Shown: positions 1-5,102 of the stretch, piece by piece | Position numbering within the stretch: position 1 is the first letter of the stretch | Layout of the letters: each line of letters begins with the position of its first letter | From: Candidatus Portnoybacteria bacterium CG02_land_8_20_14_3_00_45_8 | GTDB lineage: Bacteria > Patescibacteriota > Minisyncoccia > Portnoybacterales > GWB1-42-6 | Direction of reading: 5' to 3' | Assembly: GCA_002780785.1 (NCBI GenBank) | Contig: PEUE01000023.1 | Span: forward strand, 604-5,869 | Length of the DNA: 5,266 nucleotides | The notes under the pieces: generated by a model | What the model saw: only the letters and a program-made list of their open reading frames with translations | Told to the model about the DNA's origin: nothing | The model's database searches: none | Program-made: the position numbers and the translations under genes

Positions 1-549
1 CTTTTTTTGGGCAATGATTTGGTCGGTAAAACCCTGGGGCTGGTGGGGCTTGGCCGGATAGGGGCGGATGTCGCCCAGCGAATGTCCGACGGGTTTAAGA
101 TGAAATTGGTTTATTACGATGTCAAGCGCAACGAAGAGCTTGAAAAGCAATTAAAGCTGGAGTATAGGGACTTGGATAGTTTGTTGAAGGACTCAGATTT
201 TGTTTCAATCCATGTGCCGATGACTCCGGAAACCAAACATTTAATCAGCGCCGAACGTCTCGCGATGATGAAAAAGAGCGCTTATTTGATAAATACATCT
301 CGCGGTCCGATTATTGATGAGGCGGCGCTGGTTGAGGCGTTGAAAAACGGCGTTATCAAAGGCGCGGCCTTGGATGTTTATGAAAATGAGCCGGCTATGG
401 CGCCGGGCTTGGCCGAGTTGCCAAACACGGTGTTGACGCCACATACGGCTTCGGCTACCGAAGAGACGCGAGGCGCGATGAGCGAGCTGGCGGCTAAAAA
501 TATTATAGCCGTATTGTCTGGCGAGGCGCCATTAACGCAAGTTAAATAA
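1..549 (+). CDS. D-isomer-specific 2-hydroxyacid dehydrogenase, C-terminal part (5' truncated by window edge)
   Basis: The gene is open from the first base, and 182 codons are visible before TAA. It is the NAD-binding and C-terminal part of a cytosolic NAD(P)-dependent D-2-hydroxyacid dehydrogenase, which interconverts 2-oxoacids and D-2-hydroxyacids. Seen, counting from the first visible codon: the Rossmann motif GLGRIG at about 16-21, an aspartate at the end of the second strand (about D40, which favours NADH over NADPH), INTSRG with the substrate-binding Arg at about 101, DVYENEP with the catalytic Glu at about 130, and TPH with the catalytic His at about 148. The R-to-E spacing of 29 and E-to-H spacing of 18 fit the glyoxylate/hydroxypyruvate reductase branch better than D-lactate dehydrogenase. 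The catalytic-domain N-terminus (about 130-140 residues) lies outside the window. The exact substrate cannot be read from this part; glyoxylate/hydroxypyruvate reductase is the best guess, and phosphoglycerate dehydrogenase is possible. Confidence 0.93.
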   Translation, partial: LFLGNDLVGKTLGLVGLGRIGADVAQRMSDGFKMKLVYYDVKRNEELEKQLKLEYRDLDSLLKDSDFVSIHVPMTPETKHLISAERLAMMKKSAYLINTSRGPIIDEAALVEALKNGVIKGAALDVYENEPAMAPGLAELPNTVLTPHTASATEETRGAMSELAAKNIIAVLSGEAPLTQVK

Positions 550-555
550 TTCTTT

Positions 556-581
556 GTCACTTTTTGGCAGCAAAAAGTGGC
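556..581. repeat. Hairpin-forming inverted repeat after the dehydrogenase gene
   Basis: CACTTTTT (558-565) and AAAAAGTG (572-579) are perfect 8-bp complements around a 6-base loop. The stem extends by a G-U and a G-C pair to 556/581. No T-run follows on either strand, so terminator function is doubtful. It may be the outer part of the palindromic element that begins at 592. Confidence 0.6.
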
Positions 582-591
582 GTAAAAACTG

Positions 592-742
592 CGCCCGGCG
601 ATAAAATTTTGACCCAATCGGATTCACTCAGCTAAAATCGCTATCCACAACGCCCCAAGCTGACGCTTGGGGCCCCACCACAACACGCGATTTTTAACGC
701 CTCGTTCATCACGATTGGTTGACAAAATTTTTCGCATGGGCG
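592..742. repeat. Interrupted palindrome of about 150 nt (possible intergenic repeat element or structured RNA)
   Basis: Paired segments seen by eye, from outside in: CGCCC 592-596 with 738-742; GCGA 598-601 with 732-735; AAAATTTTG 603-611 with 723-731; CCAATCG 614-620 with 712-718; AAAATCGC 634-641 with 687-694; and GCCCCAAGC 652-660 with 665-673 around the loop TGAC. The order is fully nested, so one strand could fold into a single long hairpin with internal loops. The innermost internal loop carries CCACAAC on both sides in the same orientation (645-651 and 678-684). There is no transposase and no evident target-site duplication. A miniature mobile palindrome or a structured RNA are both possible; copy number cannot be seen here. 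Confidence 0.7.
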
Positions 743-761
743 GAAGAATAACTCAAAATCT

Positions 762-971
762 ATGAAGATTATACAAGAGCGTTCAAAATGCATTGGCTGC
801 GGTAGTTGCGCGGCGGTTTGCCAGAAATATTTTGATATGGCCGACGATGGCCTGGCGGATGTTAAGGGCGGCCAGAAGGTGGGAGATAATATGGAGCTGG
901 AAATTGACGCACCCGGCTGCGCCGCTGAAGCGGTGGAGATTTGCCCGGTGCAGATTATAAAGGTCAGTTAA
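762..971 (+). CDS. Small monocluster [4Fe-4S] ferredoxin
   Basis: This 69-residue soluble electron carrier has C10-x2-C13-x2-C16 plus C61-P, the four ligands expected for one [4Fe-4S] cluster. C20 and C53 are two further cysteines; in the family of Thermotoga maritima ferredoxin the equivalent pair forms a disulfide in place of a second cluster, and the 8-residue spacing from C53 to C61 matches my memory of that protein. Length is normal for the family (about 60-70). The ATG at 762 gives the usual short N-terminus before the first cysteine motif. A GGAAG lies 15 bases upstream, so ribosome binding looks weak. The redox partner is not visible; the neighbouring dehydrogenase uses NAD and is not an obvious partner. 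Confidence 0.93.
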   Translation: MKIIQERSKCIGCGSCAAVCQKYFDMADDGLADVKGGQKVGDNMELEIDAPGCAAEAVEICPVQIIKVS

Positions 972-1025
972 CAATAAGCAATCAACAAAAAACAATGGAT
1001 TTGAATCTCTTTTTAAGGAACGGGC

Positions 1026-1053
1026 TTGTTTTTTTTGAGAATTATGATATATT
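1026..1053 (+). promoter_or_regulatory. Probable sigma70-type promoter for bL25 (extended -10)
   Basis: A -10-like TATATT (1048-1053) is preceded by TG at 1045-1046, giving an extended -10 (TGn). A weak -35-like TTGTTT lies at 1026-1031 with a 16-bp spacer. Predicted transcription starts near 1060, leaving a 5' leader of roughly 25 bases. The -35 region shares the 12-mer GGGCTTGYTTTT with the rpsB promoter at the other end of the window. Confidence 0.55.
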
Positions 1054-1079
1054 GTTAATTGTTGATTGTTAATTGATTA
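1052..1079 (+). repeat. Two-copy 14-bp AT-rich tandem repeat in the bL25 leader
   Basis: TTGTTAATTG occurs at 1052-1061 and again at 1066-1075 in a 14-bp period. The bases between them, TTGATTG, help make the 10-mer TTGTTGATTG (1059-1068), which is the exact reverse complement of CAATCAACAA at 979-988 just after the ferredoxin gene. The region is low in complexity, so chance is a real possibility. Confidence 0.5.
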
Positions 1080-1085
1080 TTTATT

Positions 1086-1778
1086 ATGACTTTGGAGCTT
1101 AAGGCGCAAGCCCGCGAAATAACGGGTAAAAAAGTTAGACAGCTAAGAAACTCCGGATTAATTCCGGCTGTTTTATATGGCCATGGCATCAAGTCGCTGT
1201 CTTTGTCCATTGACGCTAAGGACTTTGCCAAGCTTTTTAAGCAAACCGGTGAAACCACGTTGATTCATCTGGTCTTGGACGGCAAAAATCATAATGTGTT
1301 AATTCACGACTTGGCGCGCGATCCTTTGAAAGGCGAGACGATACACGTTGATTTTTACGAGGTGAGAATGGATGAAAAGATAAAGGCCAAAATTCTGCTG
1401 GTTTTTGCGGGCGAGTCGGCGGCGATTAAAGCCGAAGGCGGAGTGCTGGTGCACGCATTGCAGGAGTTGGAAATTGAGGCCTTGCCGCAGGACTTGCCTA
1501 AAGAAATTTCTGTTGATATTTCGTCTTTAAATACTTTTGAGGATAAAATTCGCGTTAGCGACCTGATAGTGGGAAACGGCGTGAAGGTCTTAGCTAACCC
1601 CGATGATTTAGTGGCCATGGTTGCGCCGCCGCGCTCCGACAAAGAAATGGTTGACTTGGAAGCCAAGCCGGCTGAAGAGGTTGGAGAAGTCAAGGTGGTG
1701 GGTGAAGAAAAGAAAGAAGCGGAAGCGGTTGCTGCGCCGGAGGCCGAACCCAAAGCCGAACAGAAAGAGAAGGCATAA
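1086..1778 (+). CDS. rplY: 50S ribosomal protein bL25, Ctc/TL5 type with acidic tail
   Basis: This 230-residue protein binds 5S rRNA in the large ribosomal subunit. The N-terminal L25 domain (about 3-93) shows the family pattern R-x3-GK-x2-R-x-LR, GLIPAVLYG at 24-32, and DPLKGETIHVDF around 79-90. The C-terminal beta domain of the long Ctc/TL5 form follows (about 97-183), with AGES at 108-111, GGVL at 118-121, LPQDLP at 133-138 and DISSL at 144-148. Residues from about 184 on are a Glu/Lys/Ala-rich, probably disordered tail that is also found in many Ctc proteins. The ATG at 1086 begins exactly at the conserved N-terminus, but no Shine-Dalgarno sequence precedes it. It is likely transcribed from the promoter at 1026-1053, perhaps with the downstream hydrolase 64 bases away. 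Confidence 0.95.
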   Translation: MTLELKAQAREITGKKVRQLRNSGLIPAVLYGHGIKSLSLSIDAKDFAKLFKQTGETTLIHLVLDGKNHNVLIHDLARDPLKGETIHVDFYEVRMDEKIKAKILLVFAGESAAIKAEGGVLVHALQELEIEALPQDLPKEISVDISSLNTFEDKIRVSDLIVGNGVKVLANPDDLVAMVAPPRSDKEMVDLEAKPAEEVGEVKVVGEEKKEAEAVAAPEAEPKAEQKEKA

Positions 1779-1842
1779 AAACCCCGTCGCTAGCCGAAAC
1801 AGATTAACAATATGTAAATTTTTTGTTGACCCAGCTTTTCAA

Positions 1843-3159
1843 ATGACAAAATTTTTTAGTCAGCAAAGAATAAACAGAACCACAAGACACGCATTCGTTG
1901 TTTTGTGGTTTTTTGGTTGCTGGCTGGGATTTTCTTTGACGGCTGCGGCAGCGGCTAACGATGGTTTGAAAGAGGACCTAAAACAGCAAATTAATGAATT
2001 GCAGCAGCAAATTGATAGCTATCGTTCCAACATTCAGGAATTGCAACAGCAGGGCAAGAGTTTGAAGCAGGAAATTTCTTTGTTTGACAGCAAAATAAAA
2101 TCGTCGGAGCTGGAAGTTAAAAGAACTAATTTAGCTATTCGGCAGACCGAGGTTGAAATCGGCAATAAAAATCTAGCCATGAGCCAGGGGGAGACGAAAC
2201 TTAATCGGGAAAAAGAAATTTTGGGCGAGTGTGTGAGAGCGCTTTATGAATATGACGAAAGAGGGCTGCTGGAAATGGTATTGAGCAATAACAAGCTATC
2301 TGATATTTTTGATGAAATGAATTCACTGGAAGCGGCTCAGGAAAAGATTCAAGAAAGCATGGTAAATATTAGGCAAATGAAAGTTGGCTTGGAAGATGAG
2401 AAGGCGGCGCTGGAGGATAAGCGGGAGGAGCTAAATGGTCTAAAAGTGCTGCAGCAAATTCAAGCTCGGGCGCTGGCTGGCCAGCAGGATGAAAAAAAGA
2501 ACTTACTGGCGCAAACCAAGGGACAGGAAAGTAATTACACAAAATTAATAAATAAAGTTAAGGCCGATGCGGAGTCCATTCGCCAGCAGTTGTATCTTTT
2601 GGAAGGAGTGGGTCTTTCTATGCCTCTTTATCAGGCCTATCAATATGCCAAACAAGCCGGTGGTTTGACTGGCGTGCGGCCGGCGTTTTTGTTGGCGGTG
2701 TTGAAAAAAGAGTCCAGCTGGGGAGAGCGGGTGGGGACTGGTTCCTGGCGTCGCGATATGCACACCAGAGACAAGCAGGCCTTTGTGACAATTTGTGAAA
2801 AATTGGGTTTTGACCCTGATAAAATGGCGGTTTCGCGAAAACCAAGCTATGGCTGGGGCGGAGCCATGGGGCCGGCGCAATTTTTGCCTTCAGTTTGGCT
2901 GGCCTACGAAAGTCGGGTGGCGCAGTTGACTGGCCACGACCCGCCAAATCCTTGGGATATTGAGGATGCTTTTGTGGCCGCCGGCATTAAAATGGCGCAG
3001 GCCGGCGCCAACGCTCAAACGCCCGGCGCGGAGTGGAAAGCGGCGCAGATTTATTTTGCCGGCAAGCGCTGGAATAGCCCGACTTATTATTTCTACGGCG
3101 ACCAGGTGATGGAGCTGGCCGGAGTAATTCAGAGTCAGCTGGATATTATTGCTAAATAA
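1843..3159 (+). CDS. Secreted coiled-coil protein with C-terminal MltB-like lytic transglycosylase domain
   Basis: This 438-residue protein is probably exported to act on peptidoglycan. Seen: a basic N-terminus then a hydrophobic run ending in an alanine cluster (residues 1-37, a signal peptide or membrane anchor); a long Gln/Glu/Lys-rich heptad-like coiled coil (about 42-265) resembling the N-terminal part of EnvC/CwlO-type hydrolase regulators; and a C-terminal lysozyme-like domain (about 270-438). In that domain KKESSWG carries the likely catalytic Glu290, and GAMGPAQFLPS (340-350) plus NPWDIEDA match the MltB (SLT_2, GH103-like) pattern. The frame stays open upstream to 1621 inside bL25, but only the ATG at 1843 gives a signal peptide directly. 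No Shine-Dalgarno site is visible. The role would be cleavage of glycan strands during growth or division; cleavage itself is inferred from motifs. Confidence 0.88.
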   Translation: MTKFFSQQRINRTTRHAFVVLWFFGCWLGFSLTAAAAANDGLKEDLKQQINELQQQIDSYRSNIQELQQQGKSLKQEISLFDSKIKSSELEVKRTNLAIRQTEVEIGNKNLAMSQGETKLNREKEILGECVRALYEYDERGLLEMVLSNNKLSDIFDEMNSLEAAQEKIQESMVNIRQMKVGLEDEKAALEDKREELNGLKVLQQIQARALAGQQDEKKNLLAQTKGQESNYTKLINKVKADAESIRQQLYLLEGVGLSMPLYQAYQYAKQAGGLTGVRPAFLLAVLKKESSWGERVGTGSWRRDMHTRDKQAFVTICEKLGFDPDKMAVSRKPSYGWGGAMGPAQFLPSVWLAYESRVAQLTGHDPPNPWDIEDAFVAAGIKMAQAGANAQTPGAEWKAAQIYFAGKRWNSPTYYFYGDQVMELAGVIQSQLDIIAK

Positions 3160-3194
3160 CTAAAAACCGCCCTGTCGCAGGGCGGTTTTTAGTT
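3158..3194. terminator. Strong bidirectional Rho-independent terminator between convergent genes
   Basis: A perfect 16-bp stem, 3159-3174 with 3178-3193 (17 bp with the outer A-T pair), has a 3-base loop TCG and a GC-rich core CCGCCCTG. The stem ends in A5 on the left and T5 on the right, so both strands read a GC hairpin followed by T-rich sequence. It overlaps the stop codon of the hydrolase gene and lies beyond the stop of the convergent membrane-protein gene, so it can end transcripts from both sides. Confidence 0.92.
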
Positions 3195-3266
3195 TGGATT
3201 GGGTTTACGGAATGATAAATTTTATAGTTCAATAGTCCAGTGTATGAAACTATTGGTTTTTTATTT

Positions 3267-3866
3267 TCACGGAGTCATCAACGAAGGAACTAGAGGAACG
3301 TATTTGCTTAAATTATTCAGCTGCGCGTCGGTTAGTTGCTGGGCGTTGTTCAGGGCGTTCGCCATGGTGTTGGCGGAAAACGTGATTGTGTCGCCCGGGT
3401 GCAAAACTTGGGGGGACGGAGTTTGTTTCTGGATTAAGTCCTCCAAATAAATTAAGTGTTCGGGACGCAGCTTATTTTTTAATTCTGGTTTGTCTTTCAG
3501 GTATTCCTTTAAAGCGGCTCGAGCGGCGTGAGTTCGGCCATTGCCCTTGGCCAGCGTGACCACAAGGTCGCTATTTTGTTGGCTGACTTGCGGTGTATTG
3601 GTATTGACAGAAGTGTCTGGAGCGCTGGGTTTGGCAGGGGGCGAGGCAACTTGCTGTCTTAAATCTTCAATTACCGGCTGAAGCACGGCTTGGCGGTTTT
3701 TTAAGTCTTGATAAAAATAGCCAAAGCCGGCGGCAATTAAGATAATGACGACGGCTAAGAATATTTTTAGGGAATAGCGCTGCCAGCGGCTTCGGCGAGT
3801 AATTTTGCCAAACTGCGGGCCGGGCATCAGGAGCTGCTTGAAGGACTTGTTTGATGGCTCGCTCAT
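3267..3866 (-). CDS. One-pass membrane protein with extracytoplasmic C-terminal domain, function unknown
   Basis: The 199-residue protein has a basic cytoplasmic N-terminus (KITRRSRWQR near 21-30), one transmembrane helix (about 34-52), a short charged segment, a Pro/Ser/Thr/Asn-rich linker (about 75-98) and a folded-looking domain (about 99-190). That domain includes a THAARAALKEYL helix, a LIYLEDLIQ helix, an LHPGDTITFS strand region and a final QLTDAQLNNLSKY segment. The L-x-PGD-x-I element recalls LysM-type repeats, but this is not a clear LysM. From memory, similar one-pass proteins with a TH-AR-ALKEYL helix are widespread in Patescibacteria, with no known function. The ATG at 3866 is the first usable start; AGGA sequences lie about 20 bases away, too far to be a normal ribosome-binding site. 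It ends in TGA and is last in the rpmE-prfA block. Confidence 0.8.
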   Translation of the reverse strand: MSEPSNKSFKQLLMPGPQFGKITRRSRWQRYSLKIFLAVVIILIAAGFGYFYQDLKNRQAVLQPVIEDLRQQVASPPAKPSAPDTSVNTNTPQVSQQNSDLVVTLAKGNGRTHAARAALKEYLKDKPELKNKLRPEHLIYLEDLIQKQTPSPQVLHPGDTITFSANTMANALNNAQQLTDAQLNNLSKYVPLVPSLMTP

Positions 3867-3965
3867 AGTCGGCTTGTTGCCAGTCCTGTCCTTTAGATTT
3901 TCTGGGATAGCAGAAAAAAAGAGAATAGGCCGGCAAGATTAGTAAAATAATTGTCTTGGACCTTT

Positions 3966-3973
3966 CCCCTCCT
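3966..3973 (-). promoter_or_regulatory. Orphan Shine-Dalgarno-like sequence AGGAGGGG after prfA
   Basis: Read on the minus strand, AGGAGGGG sits 18 bases after the prfA stop codon. It is the best anti-Shine-Dalgarno match in the window. No ATG, GTG or TTG lies within the usual 5-12 bases: the first such codon is a TTG 31 bases downstream, and the annotated start of the next gene (3866) is about 100 bases away. It may belong to a decayed gene, an unusual ATT start, or chance. Confidence 0.4.
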
Positions 3974-3990
3974 GATTTTTTTGAGGGTTT

Positions 3991-4728
3991 TTAAGAACTA
4001 GATTTTTTGAAGGCCTTAATGACGGCGTCCAGTTTTCCATCCAGAATTGTATCTAGATTATGCCAGCTTTTGCCCAGACGATGGTCGGTGATGCGGTTCT
4101 GGGAAAAATTGTAAGTACGGATTTTTTCAGAGCGGTCGGCCGTGCCGATTTGCGCTCGCCGTTCTTGGCTGATTTGTGAAAGTTGTTCGCGCTGCTGTTT
4201 CTCATAAAGCTTGGCGCGCAGGATCTCCATAGCAATTTCTTTGTTTTGCGGTTGGGAGCGCTCGGTCTGGGAAAACACCACGATGTTGGTGGGGAGGTGA
4301 GTGACTCGGATAGCGGTGGAGCGTTTGTTCACGTTTTGTCCGCCGGGGCCCGAAGAACGCGCCATATCAATTTTTAGGTCTTGCGGGTTGATTTTTACTT
4401 CGGTAGCTTCAACTTTTGGCAACACAGCCACTGAAGCGGTTGAAGTGTGAACCCGGCCGTTTTTTTCGGTTTTGGGAACGCGTTGCACGCGGTGCACGCC
4501 GCTCTCGTTGTTTAATTGTTCGTAGACGTTCGGGCCGTTGATTTCAAAACTGATTTCTTTTAGGCCGCCGATTGGCGTGCGGTTTGAATCAATAACTGAA
4601 AAACTCCAGCCCTGGGACTGGGCGTATTTGGTGTACATACGAAAAAGGTCAGCCGCGAAAATGGCTGCCTCATCGCCGCCCGCTCCGGCGCGAATTTCCA
4701 TAATAATGCCTTTGCTTTTCAAGGTCAT
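3991..4728 (-). CDS. prfA: Peptide chain release factor 1, short form lacking the N-terminal domain
   Basis: The class I release factor reads stop codons UAA and UAG and triggers peptidyl-tRNA hydrolysis on the ribosome. Seen in 245 residues: EIRAGAGGDEA at 11-21 (start of the PCRF region), the stop-codon-recognition tripeptide PKT at 85-87 (PxT marks RF1; RF2 has SPF), the catalytic GPGGQ with GGQ at 129-131, and the conserved C-terminal NRITDHR. Family members are usually about 355-360 residues, and the missing 100-plus residues correspond to domain 1, which contacts the L11 stalk region. The bL31 stop lies only 11 bases before the ATG, so the domain is not encoded just upstream. The start at 4728 keeps the conserved KGII lead-in; an internal ATG at 4701, with AAAGG ahead of it, is an alternative. 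Confidence 0.92.
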   Translation of the reverse strand: MTLKSKGIIMEIRAGAGGDEAAIFAADLFRMYTKYAQSQGWSFSVIDSNRTPIGGLKEISFEINGPNVYEQLNNESGVHRVQRVPKTEKNGRVHTSTASVAVLPKVEATEVKINPQDLKIDMARSSGPGGQNVNKRSTAIRVTHLPTNIVVFSQTERSQPQNKEIAMEILRAKLYEKQQREQLSQISQERRAQIGTADRSEKIRTYNFSQNRITDHRLGKSWHNLDTILDGKLDAVIKAFKKSSS

Positions 4729-4739
4729 ATCGGAGAATA

Positions 4740-4976
4740 TTATTTGCGGCCCCGCTTGGCCTTTTTGGGCTTCTTGGCCTGGGATTGTCGTTTGCGGAAG
4801 CGGTCTACGCGGCCGGCCGTGTCAATTAATTTCTCTTTGCCGGTGTAGAAGGGGTGGCAGGCCGAACAGATTTCTACGTTAAGTTCCGGCTTAGTTGAGC
4901 CGACAAAAAAAGTATTGCCGCAAGCGCAGGTGGCGCGGGCACGAGGATAATAGGTCGGATGGATATCTTTTTTCAT
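4740..4976 (-). CDS. rpmE: 50S ribosomal protein bL31, zinc-binding (C+) form
   Basis: This 78-residue large-subunit protein bridges towards the small subunit. C17-x-C19 and C37-x2-C40 form the zinc site of the C+ type. The family signatures IHP near the start, CGNTF at 19-23, [10 protein letters not shown] at 37-46 and GRVDRF at 55-60 are all present. A lysine/arginine-rich tail (about 62-78) extends a little beyond the shortest family members. The ATG at 4976 gives the standard N-terminus; the upstream TTCTCT is not a Shine-Dalgarno site. It leads the minus-strand block and is followed after 11 bases by prfA, so the two are probably cotranscribed from the promoter at 5009-5036. Confidence 0.96.
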   Translation of the reverse strand: MKKDIHPTYYPRARATCACGNTFFVGSTKPELNVEICSACHPFYTGKEKLIDTAGRVDRFRKRQSQAKKPKKAKRGRK

Positions 4977-5008
4977 AGAGAATTAAACGATTAGCCGATT
5001 ACTCGGTT

Positions 5009-5036
5009 ATTCTATCACAAAATATGTTTTTGGCAA
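5009..5036 (-). promoter_or_regulatory. Probable promoter for rpmE-prfA
   Basis: Read on the minus strand, TTGCCA (5036-5031; one mismatch to TTGACA) and TAGAAT (5014-5009; one mismatch to TATAAT) are separated by 16 bp, with TG at the extended -10 position. The expected transcription start is near 5002, giving a leader of about 25 bases. A small inverted repeat CCGA-TTAC-TCGG (4995-5006) sits over the predicted start region. Confidence 0.65.
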
Positions 5037-5047
5037 GATGCAGGGGC

Positions 5048-5076
5048 TTGCTTTTCCAAAAACTTTAGGATATAAT
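5048..5076 (+). promoter_or_regulatory. Consensus-like promoter for rpsB
   Basis: TTGCTT (5048-5053) and a perfect TATAAT (5071-5076) are separated by 17 bp. Transcription should start near 5083, leaving about 20 bases before the rpsB ATG. It is arranged back to back with the rpmE promoter, with the two -35 hexamers only 11 bp apart, so the two divergent ribosomal genes may share upstream control. Confidence 0.75.
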
Positions 5077-5102
5077 GCTTTCGTAAGTAATCAATATAAT
5101 TT

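Larger units (their letters stand above)
550..761. other. 212-bp gene-free spacer filled by two inverted-repeat structures
   Basis: No convincing coding frame is present. The stretch holds a compact hairpin (556-581) and then a long interrupted palindrome (592-742), which together cover most of it. Neither hairpin is followed by a T-run, so neither is a classic Rho-independent terminator for the dehydrogenase gene. The last 20 bases lead into the ferredoxin start; a GGAAG at 742-746 is 15 bases from the ATG, too far for a good ribosome-binding site. Confidence 0.75.

Noticed and set aside
719..750. TTGACA at 719-724 as a -35 for the ferredoxin gene
   Set aside because: It lies in the right arm of the palindrome, and no TATAAT-like hexamer is found at 16-18 bp; the nearest weak candidate (AGAATA, 745-750) is 20 bp away.
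1621..1842. An upstream extension of the murein hydrolase frame starting inside bL25
   Set aside because: The extra 74 residues are an Arg/Lys-rich shadow of the bL25 acidic tail, and they would bury the signal peptide that begins cleanly at the ATG at 1843.
3224..3260. CAATAGT/ACTATTG hairpin followed by a T-rich run as a plus-strand terminator
   Set aside because: The stem is a weak 7 bp of mostly A-T pairs with a 12-base loop, and a much stronger terminator lies just upstream at 3158-3194.
3199..3450. An 83-codon plus-strand open frame antisense to the membrane-protein gene
   Set aside because: Its sequence shows no recognisable domain and it lies mostly opposite a gene with clear protein features; it is a shadow frame.
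3667..3936. An 89-residue minus-strand frame with a TTG start overlapping the membrane-protein gene
   Set aside because: It lacks a ribosome-binding site near the TTG and overlaps the better-supported gene, whose transmembrane helix lies in the other frame. The open stretch itself is kept as a finding.
3991..3993. Stop-codon readthrough of prfA into the in-frame open stretch
   Set aside because: The stop is TAA, the most efficient stop, with no recoding signal visible, and RF1 frameshift or readthrough control is not a known pattern for prfA.
5095..5100. A second TATAAT just before the rpsB ATG
   Set aside because: Transcription from it would begin inside the coding region, and no -35 element is at the right distance; the 5071-5076 hexamer is the better choice.
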